Shown: positions 52,444 through 61,890, numbered from the stretch's first letter. The stretch is DNA of 64,000 bases from Eubacterium limosum (GCF_000807675.2 NZ_CP019962.1:930001-994000); one strand, 5' to 3'. Numbers and translations are program-made. The notes: generated from the sequence alone by a model not told the origin.

Positions 52444-53757
52444 ATGAGTGATAAAAAAAGCCGTGGAGCATGGGGATCGCGGATAGGCTATATTCTGTCA
52501 ACCCTGGGGATGGCGATTGGTGTCGGTGCAATGTGGCGTTTTCCAATGCTGACTGCAAAGTATGGTGGAGGCGCGTTTGTCCTGGCATTTTTTCTAATCA
52601 GTATTATTATTGTAATCCCGGCCGCTTGGGGAGAAGTTGGATTGGGGAGACATACAAAATCCGGTGTTGCCGGTGCGCTTGAGTCTCTGGCAGGTAAAAA
52701 AGGAAAAGTGATCGGAACATTCATCGCATTGATTCCGCTTTTGTTAATGTTCTATTATCCTGTTATTATGGCGAATGTTGTACAATACATTTATTATACC
52801 GCTGCAGGGTCGCCGTTTCTGGCAGATCCTGAGGGATTTTACAATGTTGTTGCAAACAATAAAATCGTCGTGTTTCTGGTGGTTGCCGGGCTTGATATTC
52901 TGACAGGTGTTATCTGTCTGGGCGGTATCAAGGGCGGTATTGAAAAAGCATGTAAAATTCTTTTACCGGCATTGTTTGTTATTTTGGTCGTTCTGGTCGT
53001 CCGTATCTGTACACTGCCAGGGATTATGGAAGGGATTGAATTTTATGTCCGTCCAGATTTTTCTCAGTGGGCAAATCCGAAGCTCTGGGTTGAAGCGGCC
53101 GGTATGGCGCTGTTTGCAATAGGCTGCGGGCCGGGCTACCTCATAACTTTTGGGAGCTACTGCTCCGACAAAGCGGATATCGGGACAGACCTGGTAACTG
53201 TCAATATTACCCAGATGCTAATCTGTGTTTTAAGTGGCTTTGCGATGATTCCAGCGGTTATTCTTTTTGGAATGAACCCGGACGCAGGCAGCGGTCTTAT
53301 TTTCATGGTATTGCCGAAGGTTTTTGAACAGCTTGCGGGCGGTCCTGTCTGGCTGGTGTTTTTCCTGATCGCATTATTATTCGCTGGTTTATCCACCACT
53401 ATTTCCGCCTGGGAGGTCCCGGTTACTGTTTTAATTGACAGCTTTGGAATGAAGCGGAGAACAGCGGTTATCATTGTGACACTTGTCGCTATTATTGGCG
53501 CGATTCCATGTATCTGGATTTCCGAATTCTTAGAACATTTCGACTATTTGGTTGGGACATTTCTGTATACTGCTGCCGCCACTGGCCTTGCTGTTTACCT
53601 GGCATGGTTTTATAAGGCGAAACGCGTGCGTGAGGAGTGGATTAATCCGACCTCTGTTGTCAAATACGGAGCATGGGAAGATGTTTTATACAAGTTCCTC
53701 GCTGTGCCGGTATTCATATATTTCCTTGCGACAGGATTTATTGGCTTCTTCAGTTAA
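52444..53757 (+). CDS. Sodium-dependent amino acid symporter (NSS/SNF family, MetP-like)
   Basis: 437 residues, 11-12 membrane helices. WGSRIGYILSTLGMAIGVGAMWRFP is the conserved first helix with the sodium/substrate site; ITFGSYCSD and FAGLSTTISAWEVP follow. Transports a neutral amino acid with Na+. With the 33-residue partner upstream it resembles MetPS. Terminator-like hairpin at 53779 separates it from larB. Confidence 0.9.
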   Translation: MSDKKSRGAWGSRIGYILSTLGMAIGVGAMWRFPMLTAKYGGGAFVLAFFLISIIIVIPAAWGEVGLGRHTKSGVAGALESLAGKKGKVIGTFIALIPLLLMFYYPVIMANVVQYIYYTAAGSPFLADPEGFYNVVANNKIVVFLVVAGLDILTGVICLGGIKGGIEKACKILLPALFVILVVLVVRICTLPGIMEGIEFYVRPDFSQWANPKLWVEAAGMALFAIGCGPGYLITFGSYCSDKADIGTDLVTVNITQMLICVLSGFAMIPAVILFGMNPDAGSGLIFMVLPKVFEQLAGGPVWLVFFLIALLFAGLSTTISAWEVPVTVLIDSFGMKRRTAVIIVTLVAIIGAIPCIWISEFLEHFDYLVGTFLYTAAATGLAVYLAWFYKAKRVREEWINPTSVVKYGAWEDVLYKFLAVPVFIYFLATGFIGFFS

Positions 53758-53778
53758 ACAGGCTGTTTTACAAGTAAC

Positions 53779-53810
53779 AGACTGGAAAGGATTTTTCCTT
53801 TCCGGTCTTT
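53779..53810 (+). terminator. Terminator-like hairpin after the symporter
   Basis: AGACTGGAAAGGA / TCCTTTCCGGTCT stem followed by TT; the T-run is short, so partial termination is possible. Confidence 0.55.
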
Positions 53811-53836
53811 CATCTAAAAAGAACAGAGGGCAGACG

Positions 53837-54583
53837 ATGAATGCAGAAAAATTAAAAGATTTATTAACAGAGGTAAAGAGCGGTCAAACCAGTATTGACA
53901 GCGCTTTTGAAAAAATAAAGGATATACCGTATCATGATCTGGAATACGCAAAGGTCGACTATCATAGAGAATTGCGCAATGGTTTTCCGGAAGTTGTGTA
54001 CAGCCCTGGGAAATCCCTTGAGCAGGTCCGTGGCATTGTCAAGGATATGATTGAGCGTACAGATGGGAATATTATGGCAACCCGGGCCGACGAGAATGTT
54101 TACAAAACCATCGCGGAGCTTTCTGATGAAACGGAGTATTATAAAGAGGCCAGAGTTGTAGTTGTCAAGCGGCAGGCATTTAAGGTGAGTGAAAAAAGTA
54201 TTACAGTCGTATCCGCTGGAACTTCGGATATTCCGGTGGCGGAGGAAGCGGCGGTCTGTGCGGAGGTCATGGGAAATTGTGTGGATCGGATTTATGATGT
54301 CGGAGTTGCAGGTATCCACCGGCTGCTTGACAATGTAGAACGGATCAACCGTGCAGGCGTGATCATTGTCATTGCCGGTATGGAAGGCGCCCTGGCAAGT
54401 GTGGTTGGCGGTCTGACGGATAAACCAGTCATCGCCGTACCTACGAGTATTGGATACGGTGCGAACTTTGGCGGTGTTTCGGCATTGCTGGGAATGCTGA
54501 CATCCTGTGCCAGCGGCATTGGGGTTGTGAATATTGACAATGGATTCGGCGCGGCCTGCCTGGCGTCAAAAATTAACAGATAA
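53837..54583 (+). CDS. larB: LarB, nickel-pincer cofactor biosynthesis carboxylase
   Basis: 248 residues from the ATG at 53837 (AGAGGG upstream); the longer frame from 53552 runs inside the symporter gene. VVSAGTSDIPVAEEAA, DVGVAGIHRLL, VIAGMEGALASVVGGL and PTSIGYGANFGGVSALL are LarB hallmarks, related to PurE. LarB carboxylates nicotinate adenine dinucleotide in the synthesis of the lactate racemase cofactor. LarC, LarE and LarA are not nearby, so it is either an orphan or works with genes elsewhere. Confidence 0.9.
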   Translation: MNAEKLKDLLTEVKSGQTSIDSAFEKIKDIPYHDLEYAKVDYHRELRNGFPEVVYSPGKSLEQVRGIVKDMIERTDGNIMATRADENVYKTIAELSDETEYYKEARVVVVKRQAFKVSEKSITVVSAGTSDIPVAEEAAVCAEVMGNCVDRIYDVGVAGIHRLLDNVERINRAGVIIVIAGMEGALASVVGGLTDKPVIAVPTSIGYGANFGGVSALLGMLTSCASGIGVVNIDNGFGAACLASKINR

Positions 54584-54596
54584 AGGGGAGACAGAA

Positions 54597-56522
54597 TTGA
54601 AAGAAAAGTATTATGTTACAACGCCCATCTATTACCCGAGCAGCGACCTGCATATCGGCCATACCTATACAACTGTGGCGGCAGATACCCTCAAACGCTT
54701 TAAGGCGCTTCAGGGCTACGATGCTTACATGATTACAGGGATTGATGAGCACGGACAGAAGATTGAAAAGGTGGCCGAAGAAAAGGGTATGTCTCCCCAG
54801 GCTTTTGTGGATGAAGAGGCTGCGCGCATCGCTGAGCTCTGGAAGCTGATGCAGATTGATAACGACCAGCTCATTCGCACCACAGACCCCGAGCACATGA
54901 AAACCATTCAGCGTATTTTTAAAAAGCTCTATGACCAGGGTGATATCTATAAAGGAAAATATGAGGGCTGGTACTGTACCCCATGTGAATCCTTCTGGAC
55001 AGAAAGCCAGATCGTTGACGGAAAATGCCCTGATTGCGGCCGGCCAGTGGAGATGGCCTCAGAGGAGGCTTACTTCTTTAAAATGTCTAAATATGCAGAC
55101 CGTCTGCTTGAGCATATTGAAACCCATCCGGATTTTATCAAACCAGAGTCTCGGAAAAATGAAATGATCAATAATTTTATCAAGCCTGGCCTTCAGGATC
55201 TCTGTGTCTCACGAACCTCCTTTAGCTGGGGTGTTCCAGTTGACTTTGATCCTAAGCATGTCGTCTATGTTTGGATTGATGCGCTGCCGAATTATCTGTC
55301 AGCCCTGGGTTATCTCAATGATAAGCCCGACCTGATGAAACGGTACTGGCCTGCCAATGTGCATCTGGTAGGAAAAGACATCATACGCTTTCATACCATT
55401 TACTGGCCCATTATGCTGATGGCACTGGATTTGCCGCTGCCCAACCAGATTTACGGGCATGGATGGATATTGCTTAAGGGCGGAAAGATGTCAAAATCGG
55501 TTGGCAATGTCGTAAATCCTGTAGAGCTGGCCAGTAAATACGGAGTGGATGCCCTGCGCTACTATCTGCTCAGGGAAATGAAGGACGGTGCAGACGGCGT
55601 GTATAGTGAGGAGCTGCTGATAAACCGTATCAACTCAGACCTGGCCAATGACCTTGGAAATCTTCTGAGCAGAACCGCAGCAATGACTGTGAAATATTTT
55701 GATGGAAAAATACCCGGGCAGCGGGAAGCTGCCGCGTTGGATTCTGAGCTGATTAAACTGGCACAGGACACCCCTGAGGTTTTTGCTGGGCATATGGACA
55801 GGGTGGATTTTAGCAGAGCATTGGAAGCGGTTTGGAGATTGGTCGGCCGAACCAATAAATATATTGATGAAACCGAGCCGTGGATTTTGTATAAGGACCC
55901 GAAAAACCACAGCCGTCTGGCGGCAGTTATGTATAACCTGACAGAGGCTCTGCGTTTTACCGCCGTTATGGTAGGTCCGGTGATGCCGGAAACAGGCAGA
56001 AAAATACTTGAAAGCTTAAGCGTGCCAGAAACACTGAGAACCTGGAAAAGCCTTGAGGTGTTTGGACAATATCCAGAGAACATCAGGATAGAGAGCTGCG
56101 ATGCGCTGTTCCCAAGAGTAGAGACAGAAAAGCAGAATAAGAAAAACAAGGCGGTGCAAAAGGAAAAGCAGAAGAAACCTGAAATACAAAACAGCAATAA
56201 GATTACTATCGATGATTTTTCAAAGGTAGAATTGAAAATCGGCGAGATATTAGCCTGTGAGAAGCATCCGGACGCGGATAAACTTTTGGTTTTTCAAATT
56301 GATTTGGGCAGCGAGAAACGGCAGATCGTTTCAGGAATTGCGGAATATTATAAACCAGAGGATCTGATTGGAATGACGGTGGTGGTATGTGTTAATCTCA
56401 AACCTATTGTGCTGCGCGGCGTAGAATCCAATGGGATGATATTGTCCGCCATCGGTGGGAAAAGACTTTCGCTGCTGACAGTGGAGGATTCCACAATGCC
56501 GGCAGGAAGTAAGGTGTGTTAA
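54597..56522 (+). CDS. metG: Methionyl-tRNA synthetase
   Basis: 641 residues from the TTG at 54597 (GGGGAG six bases upstream); the ATG at 54534 lies in larB and is rejected. LHIGHTYTT (HIGH), GGKMSKSVG (KMSKS), zinc knuckle CTPCESFW...CPDC, and a C-terminal tRNA-binding OB-fold (DFSKVELKIGEILACEKHP). The lysine-rich linker near 540 is normal. It charges tRNA with methionine; downstream of larB by 13 bases, so transcribed together. Confidence 0.95.
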   Translation: MKEKYYVTTPIYYPSSDLHIGHTYTTVAADTLKRFKALQGYDAYMITGIDEHGQKIEKVAEEKGMSPQAFVDEEAARIAELWKLMQIDNDQLIRTTDPEHMKTIQRIFKKLYDQGDIYKGKYEGWYCTPCESFWTESQIVDGKCPDCGRPVEMASEEAYFFKMSKYADRLLEHIETHPDFIKPESRKNEMINNFIKPGLQDLCVSRTSFSWGVPVDFDPKHVVYVWIDALPNYLSALGYLNDKPDLMKRYWPANVHLVGKDIIRFHTIYWPIMLMALDLPLPNQIYGHGWILLKGGKMSKSVGNVVNPVELASKYGVDALRYYLLREMKDGADGVYSEELLINRINSDLANDLGNLLSRTAAMTVKYFDGKIPGQREAAALDSELIKLAQDTPEVFAGHMDRVDFSRALEAVWRLVGRTNKYIDETEPWILYKDPKNHSRLAAVMYNLTEALRFTAVMVGPVMPETGRKILESLSVPETLRTWKSLEVFGQYPENIRIESCDALFPRVETEKQNKKNKAVQKEKQKKPEIQNSNKITIDDFSKVELKIGEILACEKHPDADKLLVFQIDLGSEKRQIVSGIAEYYKPEDLIGMTVVVCVNLKPIVLRGVESNGMILSAIGGKRLSLLTVEDSTMPAGSKVC

Positions 56523-56540
56523 GGGAAACGGCATTTGCTG

Positions 56541-56600
56541 TCTGTTTAAAATAATACAAGCCAGTATCTTTAGATACTGGCTTGTATTATTTTAAACAGA
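56541..56600. terminator. Long perfect palindrome, bidirectional terminator
   Basis: 28-base arms (56541-56568 and 56573-56600) are perfectly complementary around TTTA, between convergent metG and the tetR gene. T-rich on both sides. Confidence 0.83.
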
Positions 56601-56651
56601 AGAAATGAAGGTCTCGATTGTTGTAGATCAACCCGCTCACAGCCGAAAATT

Positions 56652-57308
56652 TTAAATCAATAGCCGAATTTGTGAAAAGTCGTTTTTCCGTTCAAACTCC
56701 ATTGCGTTAAATAAGAAAGCGCGCATTAGATTTTCATCAATTTTATAGAGCCGGCATCTGAAAATATTGATCGTTGTAAAATAATCCCAAAAATCATTTT
56801 CCTCTGGATTTTCGATCATACGGATCGTAAGTTCGCGGCGCAGGCCATACTCGGCGTATAGAATGTCCTGAAGCTCCTTTTCAGAAATATCAAGTTTTAA
56901 TTCAGTAATAAACTGCCTTACAAAACGGATTAAATTATTGTCAAGATAGAGAGAAAGCTGTTTTTTTTTCAAATTGTCTAAATAGAATCTTGTCGTATTT
57001 TTGTCCCGGAGCCGTGCGCGGAAGTCGACGAGACTGTTGATGGTGTTCCGTTCGAGTGCAGAAGCTTTATGTTCAAGATGAGTTGATACAAAGGTATAGG
57101 ATTCTAAAAAAAGATCATCATAGATCGCTTTGACAAGATCATCTTTGGTTTTATAGTAATACGCCAAATTACCTGTCCGTATATCAATTTTATCGCAGAT
57201 TTCTTTTATCGTTGTTTTTTCATAGCCTTTTTCATAAAAAAATTCTTTTGCTGTTTGAAGAATTAACTTTTGAGTTTTTAAACCTCTCTTAGATTTCGAT
57301 ACAGCCAT
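56652..57308 (-). CDS. TetR-family transcriptional regulator
   Basis: 218 residues. N-terminal HTH: LILQTAKEFFYEKGYEKTTIKEICDKIDI then TGNLAYYYKTKDDLVKAIYDD, classical TetR. The C-terminal ligand domain is variable. Divergent from the URO-D/SLC13 cluster, which it probably represses. Ligand unknown; the N-terminal tail is rich in lysine. Confidence 0.93.
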   Translation of the reverse strand: MAVSKSKRGLKTQKLILQTAKEFFYEKGYEKTTIKEICDKIDIRTGNLAYYYKTKDDLVKAIYDDLFLESYTFVSTHLEHKASALERNTINSLVDFRARLRDKNTTRFYLDNLKKKQLSLYLDNNLIRFVRQFITELKLDISEKELQDILYAEYGLRRELTIRMIENPEENDFWDYFTTINIFRCRLYKIDENLMRAFLFNAMEFERKNDFSQIRLLI

Positions 57309-57471
57309 TTTTTCAGCCTACTTTCCAGATTTTCTTTTACTTGTTTAAGCCCATTATACTACAGCATTACTATATTTATCCATAATTTATCATAAAAATC
57401 TGAAGAAAATGCCCGAAAAAACTTATTTTTACATTTTTAAAATAGGTTTTTTAAGAAAAAATATAAAAGTA

Positions 57472-57499
57472 TTGACAAAATACGAAATAAAGATACAAT
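57472..57499 (+). promoter_or_regulatory. Promoter of the URO-D cluster
   Basis: TTGACA (57472-57477), 16 bases, TACAAT (57494-57499), about 50 bases before the ATG at 57552. Confidence 0.7.
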
Positions 57500-57551
57500 T
57501 TAATTATAAATAAATAGGCGAAAATAATAAAAAGCCTAAATCGGAGGAGAA

Positions 57552-58712
57552 ATGGGAGAACAGAAATTTACAGAAAGCCAGGCTGAGCGGATAGAATTAT
57601 TTCAAGACGTTTATGAGGGAAGGATTCCTAAACGGGTTCCTGTTGAGGTGTCGGTTTCATGGGAAGCGGCAATTTGCTATTCCGGTCTTGAACTGAAAGA
57701 AGCGCAGTGGAATACAGAACTTTACGAGGTATTCTTTGATAAGGTTTGTAAGGAATTTAAAACGGATAAATCGCCGATCATGCCAACATTGAGAAATCCG
57801 GCTCATTACTGGCTGCTTGGTTCAAAGGCAATTATAATGAGTGAATCCGGATATATGCAGCATCCTGAAATATATTGCCTGGAACCGGAGGAATATGACC
57901 TTTTTATTGAAGACCCATACAAATGTATGGTTGAAAAACTTCTTCCACGGCTTTATGAAGGGCTGGATGCCGGCAAAGATGAAAAGGCGCTGAATTTAGC
58001 CCGGGCTTTTCATGCGAAGAACAGAACGGGTGCGGTCATGGGAGCAACCATGGCGAAGATGATTAAAAAATATCAGTTTGCTGCTTTTCCAGCAGGTGGG
58101 ATGACCGAGGCGCCCTTTGATTTTCTGGCGGATTTCATTCGTTCTTTTAGCGGCATTGCAAAAGATATCCGAAGATATCCGGAGAAGGTGCTTAAGGCGT
58201 GTGATGCAGTTCTGCCGCACATGCAGAAATTAGCGGTTGCGCCAAGTTCTTCCCGGTATTCAAGAACCTTTATACCGCTGCACATGGCTCCGTTCATGCG
58301 CCCAAAAGATTTTGATCAATTTTGGTGGCCAACCTTTAAAAAACTAATGGATTATATCGCTGAGAAAAATGTAGGGGTAAAGGCTTTTGTGGAACATGAC
58401 TGGGGAGATAAAATTGATCATCTGGGTGAACTCGGCAGCCGGGTTGAGTTTCAATTTGAATATGGTGATCCCCAAAAGATCAAACAGACATTGGGAAATA
58501 AGCATATTATATCGGGATTATATCCGATCACCCTGCTCCAGACTGGTACCGAAAAAGAATGTACCGATAAGGCAAAGGCTTTGCTCGATGTGCTTGCTCT
58601 GGATGGCGGATATATTTTTAATACAGATAAAACAATATACTCTTTAGAAGGTAAAATCGCGGATAACCTCAAAGCAGTAATTGAAACTGTAAAAACCTAC
58701 GGCCGCTATTAA
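57552..58712 (+). CDS. Uroporphyrinogen decarboxylase (URO-D) family protein 1
   Basis: 386 residues of the URO-D superfamily: RIPKRVPVEVSVSWEAA, FIPLHMAPFMRPKDFDQFWWP, VEHDWGDKI, then IISGLYPITLL and DGGYIFNTDK at the end. Members in acetogens and methanogens are cobamide methyltransferases, but the usual HxC...C zinc motif of MtaA/MtbA is not visible, so another catalytic role is possible. No corrinoid protein gene is near. First gene after a TetR-divergent promoter. Confidence 0.82.
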   Translation: MGEQKFTESQAERIELFQDVYEGRIPKRVPVEVSVSWEAAICYSGLELKEAQWNTELYEVFFDKVCKEFKTDKSPIMPTLRNPAHYWLLGSKAIIMSESGYMQHPEIYCLEPEEYDLFIEDPYKCMVEKLLPRLYEGLDAGKDEKALNLARAFHAKNRTGAVMGATMAKMIKKYQFAAFPAGGMTEAPFDFLADFIRSFSGIAKDIRRYPEKVLKACDAVLPHMQKLAVAPSSSRYSRTFIPLHMAPFMRPKDFDQFWWPTFKKLMDYIAEKNVGVKAFVEHDWGDKIDHLGELGSRVEFQFEYGDPQKIKQTLGNKHIISGLYPITLLQTGTEKECTDKAKALLDVLALDGGYIFNTDKTIYSLEGKIADNLKAVIETVKTYGRY

Positions 58713-58755
58713 ACGTATACGGTACAGACAATTTAATGACAGGAGGTGAAAACAA

Positions 58756-58902
58756 ATGCAGTCCGCATATTATCATAACTATGAGGAAGAATATAAACGT
58801 AGCAGCTCTCAATTAAATTCAGACGATGAATTTGATGCTTCACAGTATGTTCAGCCCTATGAAGAAGATTTATACCGGTTTATTTTCAGTTTGTTTTTAT
58901 AG
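58756..58902 (+). CDS. Small acidic tyrosine-rich protein of unknown function
   Basis: 48 residues (MQSAYYHNYEEEYKRSSSQ...) preceded by a perfect AGGAGGTGA site eight bases before the ATG. Many Tyr, Glu and Ser residues, and a hydrophobic end YRFIFSLFL. Located between the first URO-D gene and the transporter; no known family. The ribosome site makes translation likely. Confidence 0.55.
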   Translation: MQSAYYHNYEEEYKRSSSQLNSDDEFDASQYVQPYEEDLYRFIFSLFL

Positions 58903-58926
58903 AGTGCATAAAGAGGAGGATCCGAA

Positions 58927-60339
58927 ATGCAGCAGGATAACAAAATAAAAAAACAACAGATAATTGGCATGCTGGTCAGCATTGCAATTGTCATTATTAT
59001 GTATTTTATGCCGGCACCGGCAGATCTGGGGGTAGCTGGATGGCGAACGATCAGTATTTTGCTGGTCTTTCTGATTCTGCTTGTAACCGAAGCCTTTCCG
59101 GCTGGGGTTATCTGTATCATTACTTTGATATTGATGCCTGTGTTGGGAGCGGTTCCAAGTATTGGAGATGGGTTTACAGGATTTGCGAATCCCGTTACCT
59201 TTTTTATTCTGGCATCCTTTGGGATTTCAGCGGCGATCGCCAAAATGCCGATTGCCCATCGAATTCTATTGGTTATTATCAGACTGTTGAAAGGGAGTAC
59301 CCAGGGAATTATCTTTGGAATCATGGTGTGTACAGCGTTGTTTTCATCCATGGTATCGAATATTCCGACAACAGCCATTTTTATGGGAATCGCGTTGGGG
59401 TTCCTTGATATTTTTGAAGATGAAGATGAAAAGAAGCGAACCGGTAAGGCGCTGATGATTGCCATTCCAGTCAGCGCAATGGTTGGTGGCGTTATGACGC
59501 CGGCCGGCTCATCACTTAACTTGCTGGTTATTGGTATGCTTGAGCAAATGACAGGTATTACAGTCAGCTTTGTTCAATGGATGGTGTTTGGAATACCGCT
59601 TGCGATTGTGATACTTCCGGCTGCTTGGCTGATTATTACCAAGGTTTATCATCCGGCAGACATGGACCCAGATCGTTTGAAGGCTTACGTCAATACGCTG
59701 AATACACATGACAAGATGGACATAAAGGAAAAATTTGTTATCCTGGTAACGTTGATCATGCTGGTGTGCTGGATCGCCAGTTCCTGGTTCCCTGTATTTA
59801 ATGTGACAATGGTCGCTTTGTGTGGATTATTCTGTCTCTTTTTACCAAAGATCGGTGCGCTTACATGGGATGAATTTGTAAAAAGTGTCAGTTGGCAGGT
59901 CTTCTTTCTGGTGGGTACGGTGCTTACACTGGGTACGGCCATTTCAGCCAATGGGATTGGAAACTGGCTGGTTGCATCGTTTATGCCGGAACAAATGAGC
60001 ATCACAGGGCCAATTCTTATTGCGATCTGCGGCTTCATTGGTTTTGCGATGCTGATCGTTGTTCCAGTCGCACCGGCGTTCATTGCTGTTTTAGCACCAG
60101 CCATGATTTCTGTTGCTGCAAACTGTGGATACAGCCCGGCAATTCTGATGATTATTCTCGGGATCTGTGCTGGCAATGCCTATTTACTGCCGCTCGATAC
60201 AGTTCCAATGATTACCTATTCCAAAGGTTTTTACAAGATGAGCGAGATGCCGAAATCAACCGCTCTTATTCAGGTAATACTGGTTATTTTGATGGCGGTA
60301 TGGTTCCCGTTAGCTGGAAGTATCGTTGGATTTATTTAA
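58927..60339 (+). CDS. SLC13/DASS-family sodium:anion symporter
   Basis: 470 residues, about 11 membrane helices. SNIPTTAIFMG, MTPAGSSLNLLVIG and PVAPAFIAVLAPAM are typical of DASS carriers for dicarboxylates, sulfate or other anions. Placement between two URO-D genes and after a TetR promoter indicates that it imports the substrate of this cluster, probably an organic carboxylate. Confidence 0.9.
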   Translation: MQQDNKIKKQQIIGMLVSIAIVIIMYFMPAPADLGVAGWRTISILLVFLILLVTEAFPAGVICIITLILMPVLGAVPSIGDGFTGFANPVTFFILASFGISAAIAKMPIAHRILLVIIRLLKGSTQGIIFGIMVCTALFSSMVSNIPTTAIFMGIALGFLDIFEDEDEKKRTGKALMIAIPVSAMVGGVMTPAGSSLNLLVIGMLEQMTGITVSFVQWMVFGIPLAIVILPAAWLIITKVYHPADMDPDRLKAYVNTLNTHDKMDIKEKFVILVTLIMLVCWIASSWFPVFNVTMVALCGLFCLFLPKIGALTWDEFVKSVSWQVFFLVGTVLTLGTAISANGIGNWLVASFMPEQMSITGPILIAICGFIGFAMLIVVPVAPAFIAVLAPAMISVAANCGYSPAILMIILGICAGNAYLLPLDTVPMITYSKGFYKMSEMPKSTALIQVILVILMAVWFPLAGSIVGFI

Positions 60340-60361
60340 GGACATGAGGTGAAAGTTTAAA

Positions 60362-61534
60362 ATGGAAAATAAAAATAGCGGATATCAAAAACGACTTGAA
60401 CGCTGCGAAAAAGCAATTCAGAGAAAAGCGCCGGACAGGGTGCCTGTCGTGGCGAATATTTATGCATGGGCAGAAAATTACTATGGCTACAGCGTTAAAG
60501 AGGTTTATGACACAAAACCAGAACTTACCTATGATGTTCATTCGCGTCTGGCTAAAGAATTTGATTTTGACGCATTCTTTACCATGGGAAATAATGTACC
60601 GATTCCAGCTACAAACGCACTTGGCGGCGGACATTATATCGTAACGGAAAAGGGCCTGCAGGTTTCAAACCTCAGTTGTAATGTTATGAATGAAGATGAA
60701 TATCCATTGCTGGCAAAAGATCCAGCTGCCTATTTTCGGGATTATTTACTGCCCCGAAAGTATCCTATCCTTAACGAGACCGGCGAAAAGGCTTACGAGG
60801 CATTGTGTGAGGCCTTTGATAAATTTGGCTGGTATATGAAAAAAACAATTGAAGCCAATATGCGCATTGAGGCAGACGGCTATCCAGTGCTGTCAAACGG
60901 AGCCATTAACCACCCGTTAGACAGTATTATGGATTTTTGCAGAGATTTTTCCGGAGTTATGACAGACATCCGCAGACACCCGGATGAGCTGAAGCACACC
61001 ATGGAAAGCTTTAATGATTTTCTTATTCATAACAGCTGTGATGGGTATAGGAAGCGGGAAGATTCGGCGCACTTTCTGTTTTGCGCCACACATATCGCGC
61101 CATTTTTAAAACCAAAGGATTTTGAGGAATTCTATTTTCCTTATTTCCGCGCGCAGCTGGATTATGCAATGAATACCTGCGGCTATACCGTGGGGGTGTT
61201 TATGGAGGGCAACTGGGAGCCATACTATGAATTGCTCCAGGAGCTTCCGGATAACGATGGGAAGCTGGTCTGTCTACAGGAAAATGGCGACTGTAAAAAG
61301 TTTAAAGAGAAGCTTGGCAATAAGCTTTGTGTGTGCGGCGGTGTTCCGATCAGCCTTTTGGCCTTCGGAAGTGAAGAAGAAGTGAAAGATTGTGTGAAAA
61401 AGATGATTGATGACTGCGCAGCAGACGGAGGATTTATGATCAGTACAGACAAAGGGATTCTCACTTTAGGAGATGCAAAGTCAGAAAATATCAAAGCGAT
61501 GATTGAGGCAGTCAAAATGTATGGAACTTACTAA
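60362..61534 (+). CDS. Uroporphyrinogen decarboxylase (URO-D) family protein 2
   Basis: 390 residues, related to the protein at 57552 in architecture: CEKAIQRKAPDRVPVVANIY, FCATHIAPFLKPKDFEEFYFP, VGVFMEGNWEPYYELL, ENGDCKKFKEKLG, CGGVPISLLAFG and DGGFMISTDKGI. Cysteines occur near the C-terminal half (LVCLQENGDC, LCVCGG) but no HxC motif. The two paralogues probably form a heteromer or act on successive methyl transfers or lyase steps; unproven. Confidence 0.82.
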   Translation: MENKNSGYQKRLERCEKAIQRKAPDRVPVVANIYAWAENYYGYSVKEVYDTKPELTYDVHSRLAKEFDFDAFFTMGNNVPIPATNALGGGHYIVTEKGLQVSNLSCNVMNEDEYPLLAKDPAAYFRDYLLPRKYPILNETGEKAYEALCEAFDKFGWYMKKTIEANMRIEADGYPVLSNGAINHPLDSIMDFCRDFSGVMTDIRRHPDELKHTMESFNDFLIHNSCDGYRKREDSAHFLFCATHIAPFLKPKDFEEFYFPYFRAQLDYAMNTCGYTVGVFMEGNWEPYYELLQELPDNDGKLVCLQENGDCKKFKEKLGNKLCVCGGVPISLLAFGSEEEVKDCVKKMIDDCAADGGFMISTDKGILTLGDAKSENIKAMIEAVKMYGTY

Positions 61535-61557
61535 AAAGCTGTTTGTGAGGTGGAAAA

Positions 61558-61695
61558 ATGGAAAGCACGCAAAAAAATAATACCGTAAAAGAATTATTCG
61601 AACGTCTGAAGCGAGAAAAGACAGATAGTGAAATGCAGGAAATGGAGAGAGATAAAATAATGGATAAATTGATTTTTATCCTGACTAAGAATTGA
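61558..61695 (+). CDS. Small charged protein of unknown function
   Basis: 45 residues (MESTQKNNTVKELFERLK...), helical and rich in Lys/Glu, with GAGGTGG five bases before the ATG, 23 bases after the second URO-D gene. Plausible last gene of the operon; no family recognised. Confidence 0.45.
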   Translation: MESTQKNNTVKELFERLKREKTDSEMQEMERDKIMDKLIFILTKN

Positions 61696-61780
61696 TGGGG
61701 AAGAATCATAGAAAGCATATTTGCAGTGTCAAAGGGTAAAGCTGGTTTAGATTGTAAAAACATAAAATAATATTATACTT

Positions 61781-61834
61781 AAAGACAAACCTCATTTTCC
61801 TTTAATAAAGGAGAATGAGGTTTTGTCTTTTTTT
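61781..61834 (+). terminator. Terminator of the URO-D cluster
   Basis: Long stem AAAGACAAACCTCATTTTCC / GGAGAATGAGGTTTTGTCTT followed by T-run. Confidence 0.88.
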
Positions 61835-61890
61835 AGCTTGTGATAAAATTAAACAGGAAAAGACCAATGAAGAAGGAGGGGTGAAGTTTT

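Noticed and set aside
53552-53836. Longer LarB start within the symporter gene
   Set aside because: The upstream part is the symporter read in another frame; the ATG at 53837 has a ribosome site and gives the normal LarB length.
54534-54596. ATG start of methionyl-tRNA synthetase inside larB
   Set aside because: The TTG at 54597 has GGGGAG at proper spacing and the protein then begins at the usual position before the HIGH motif.
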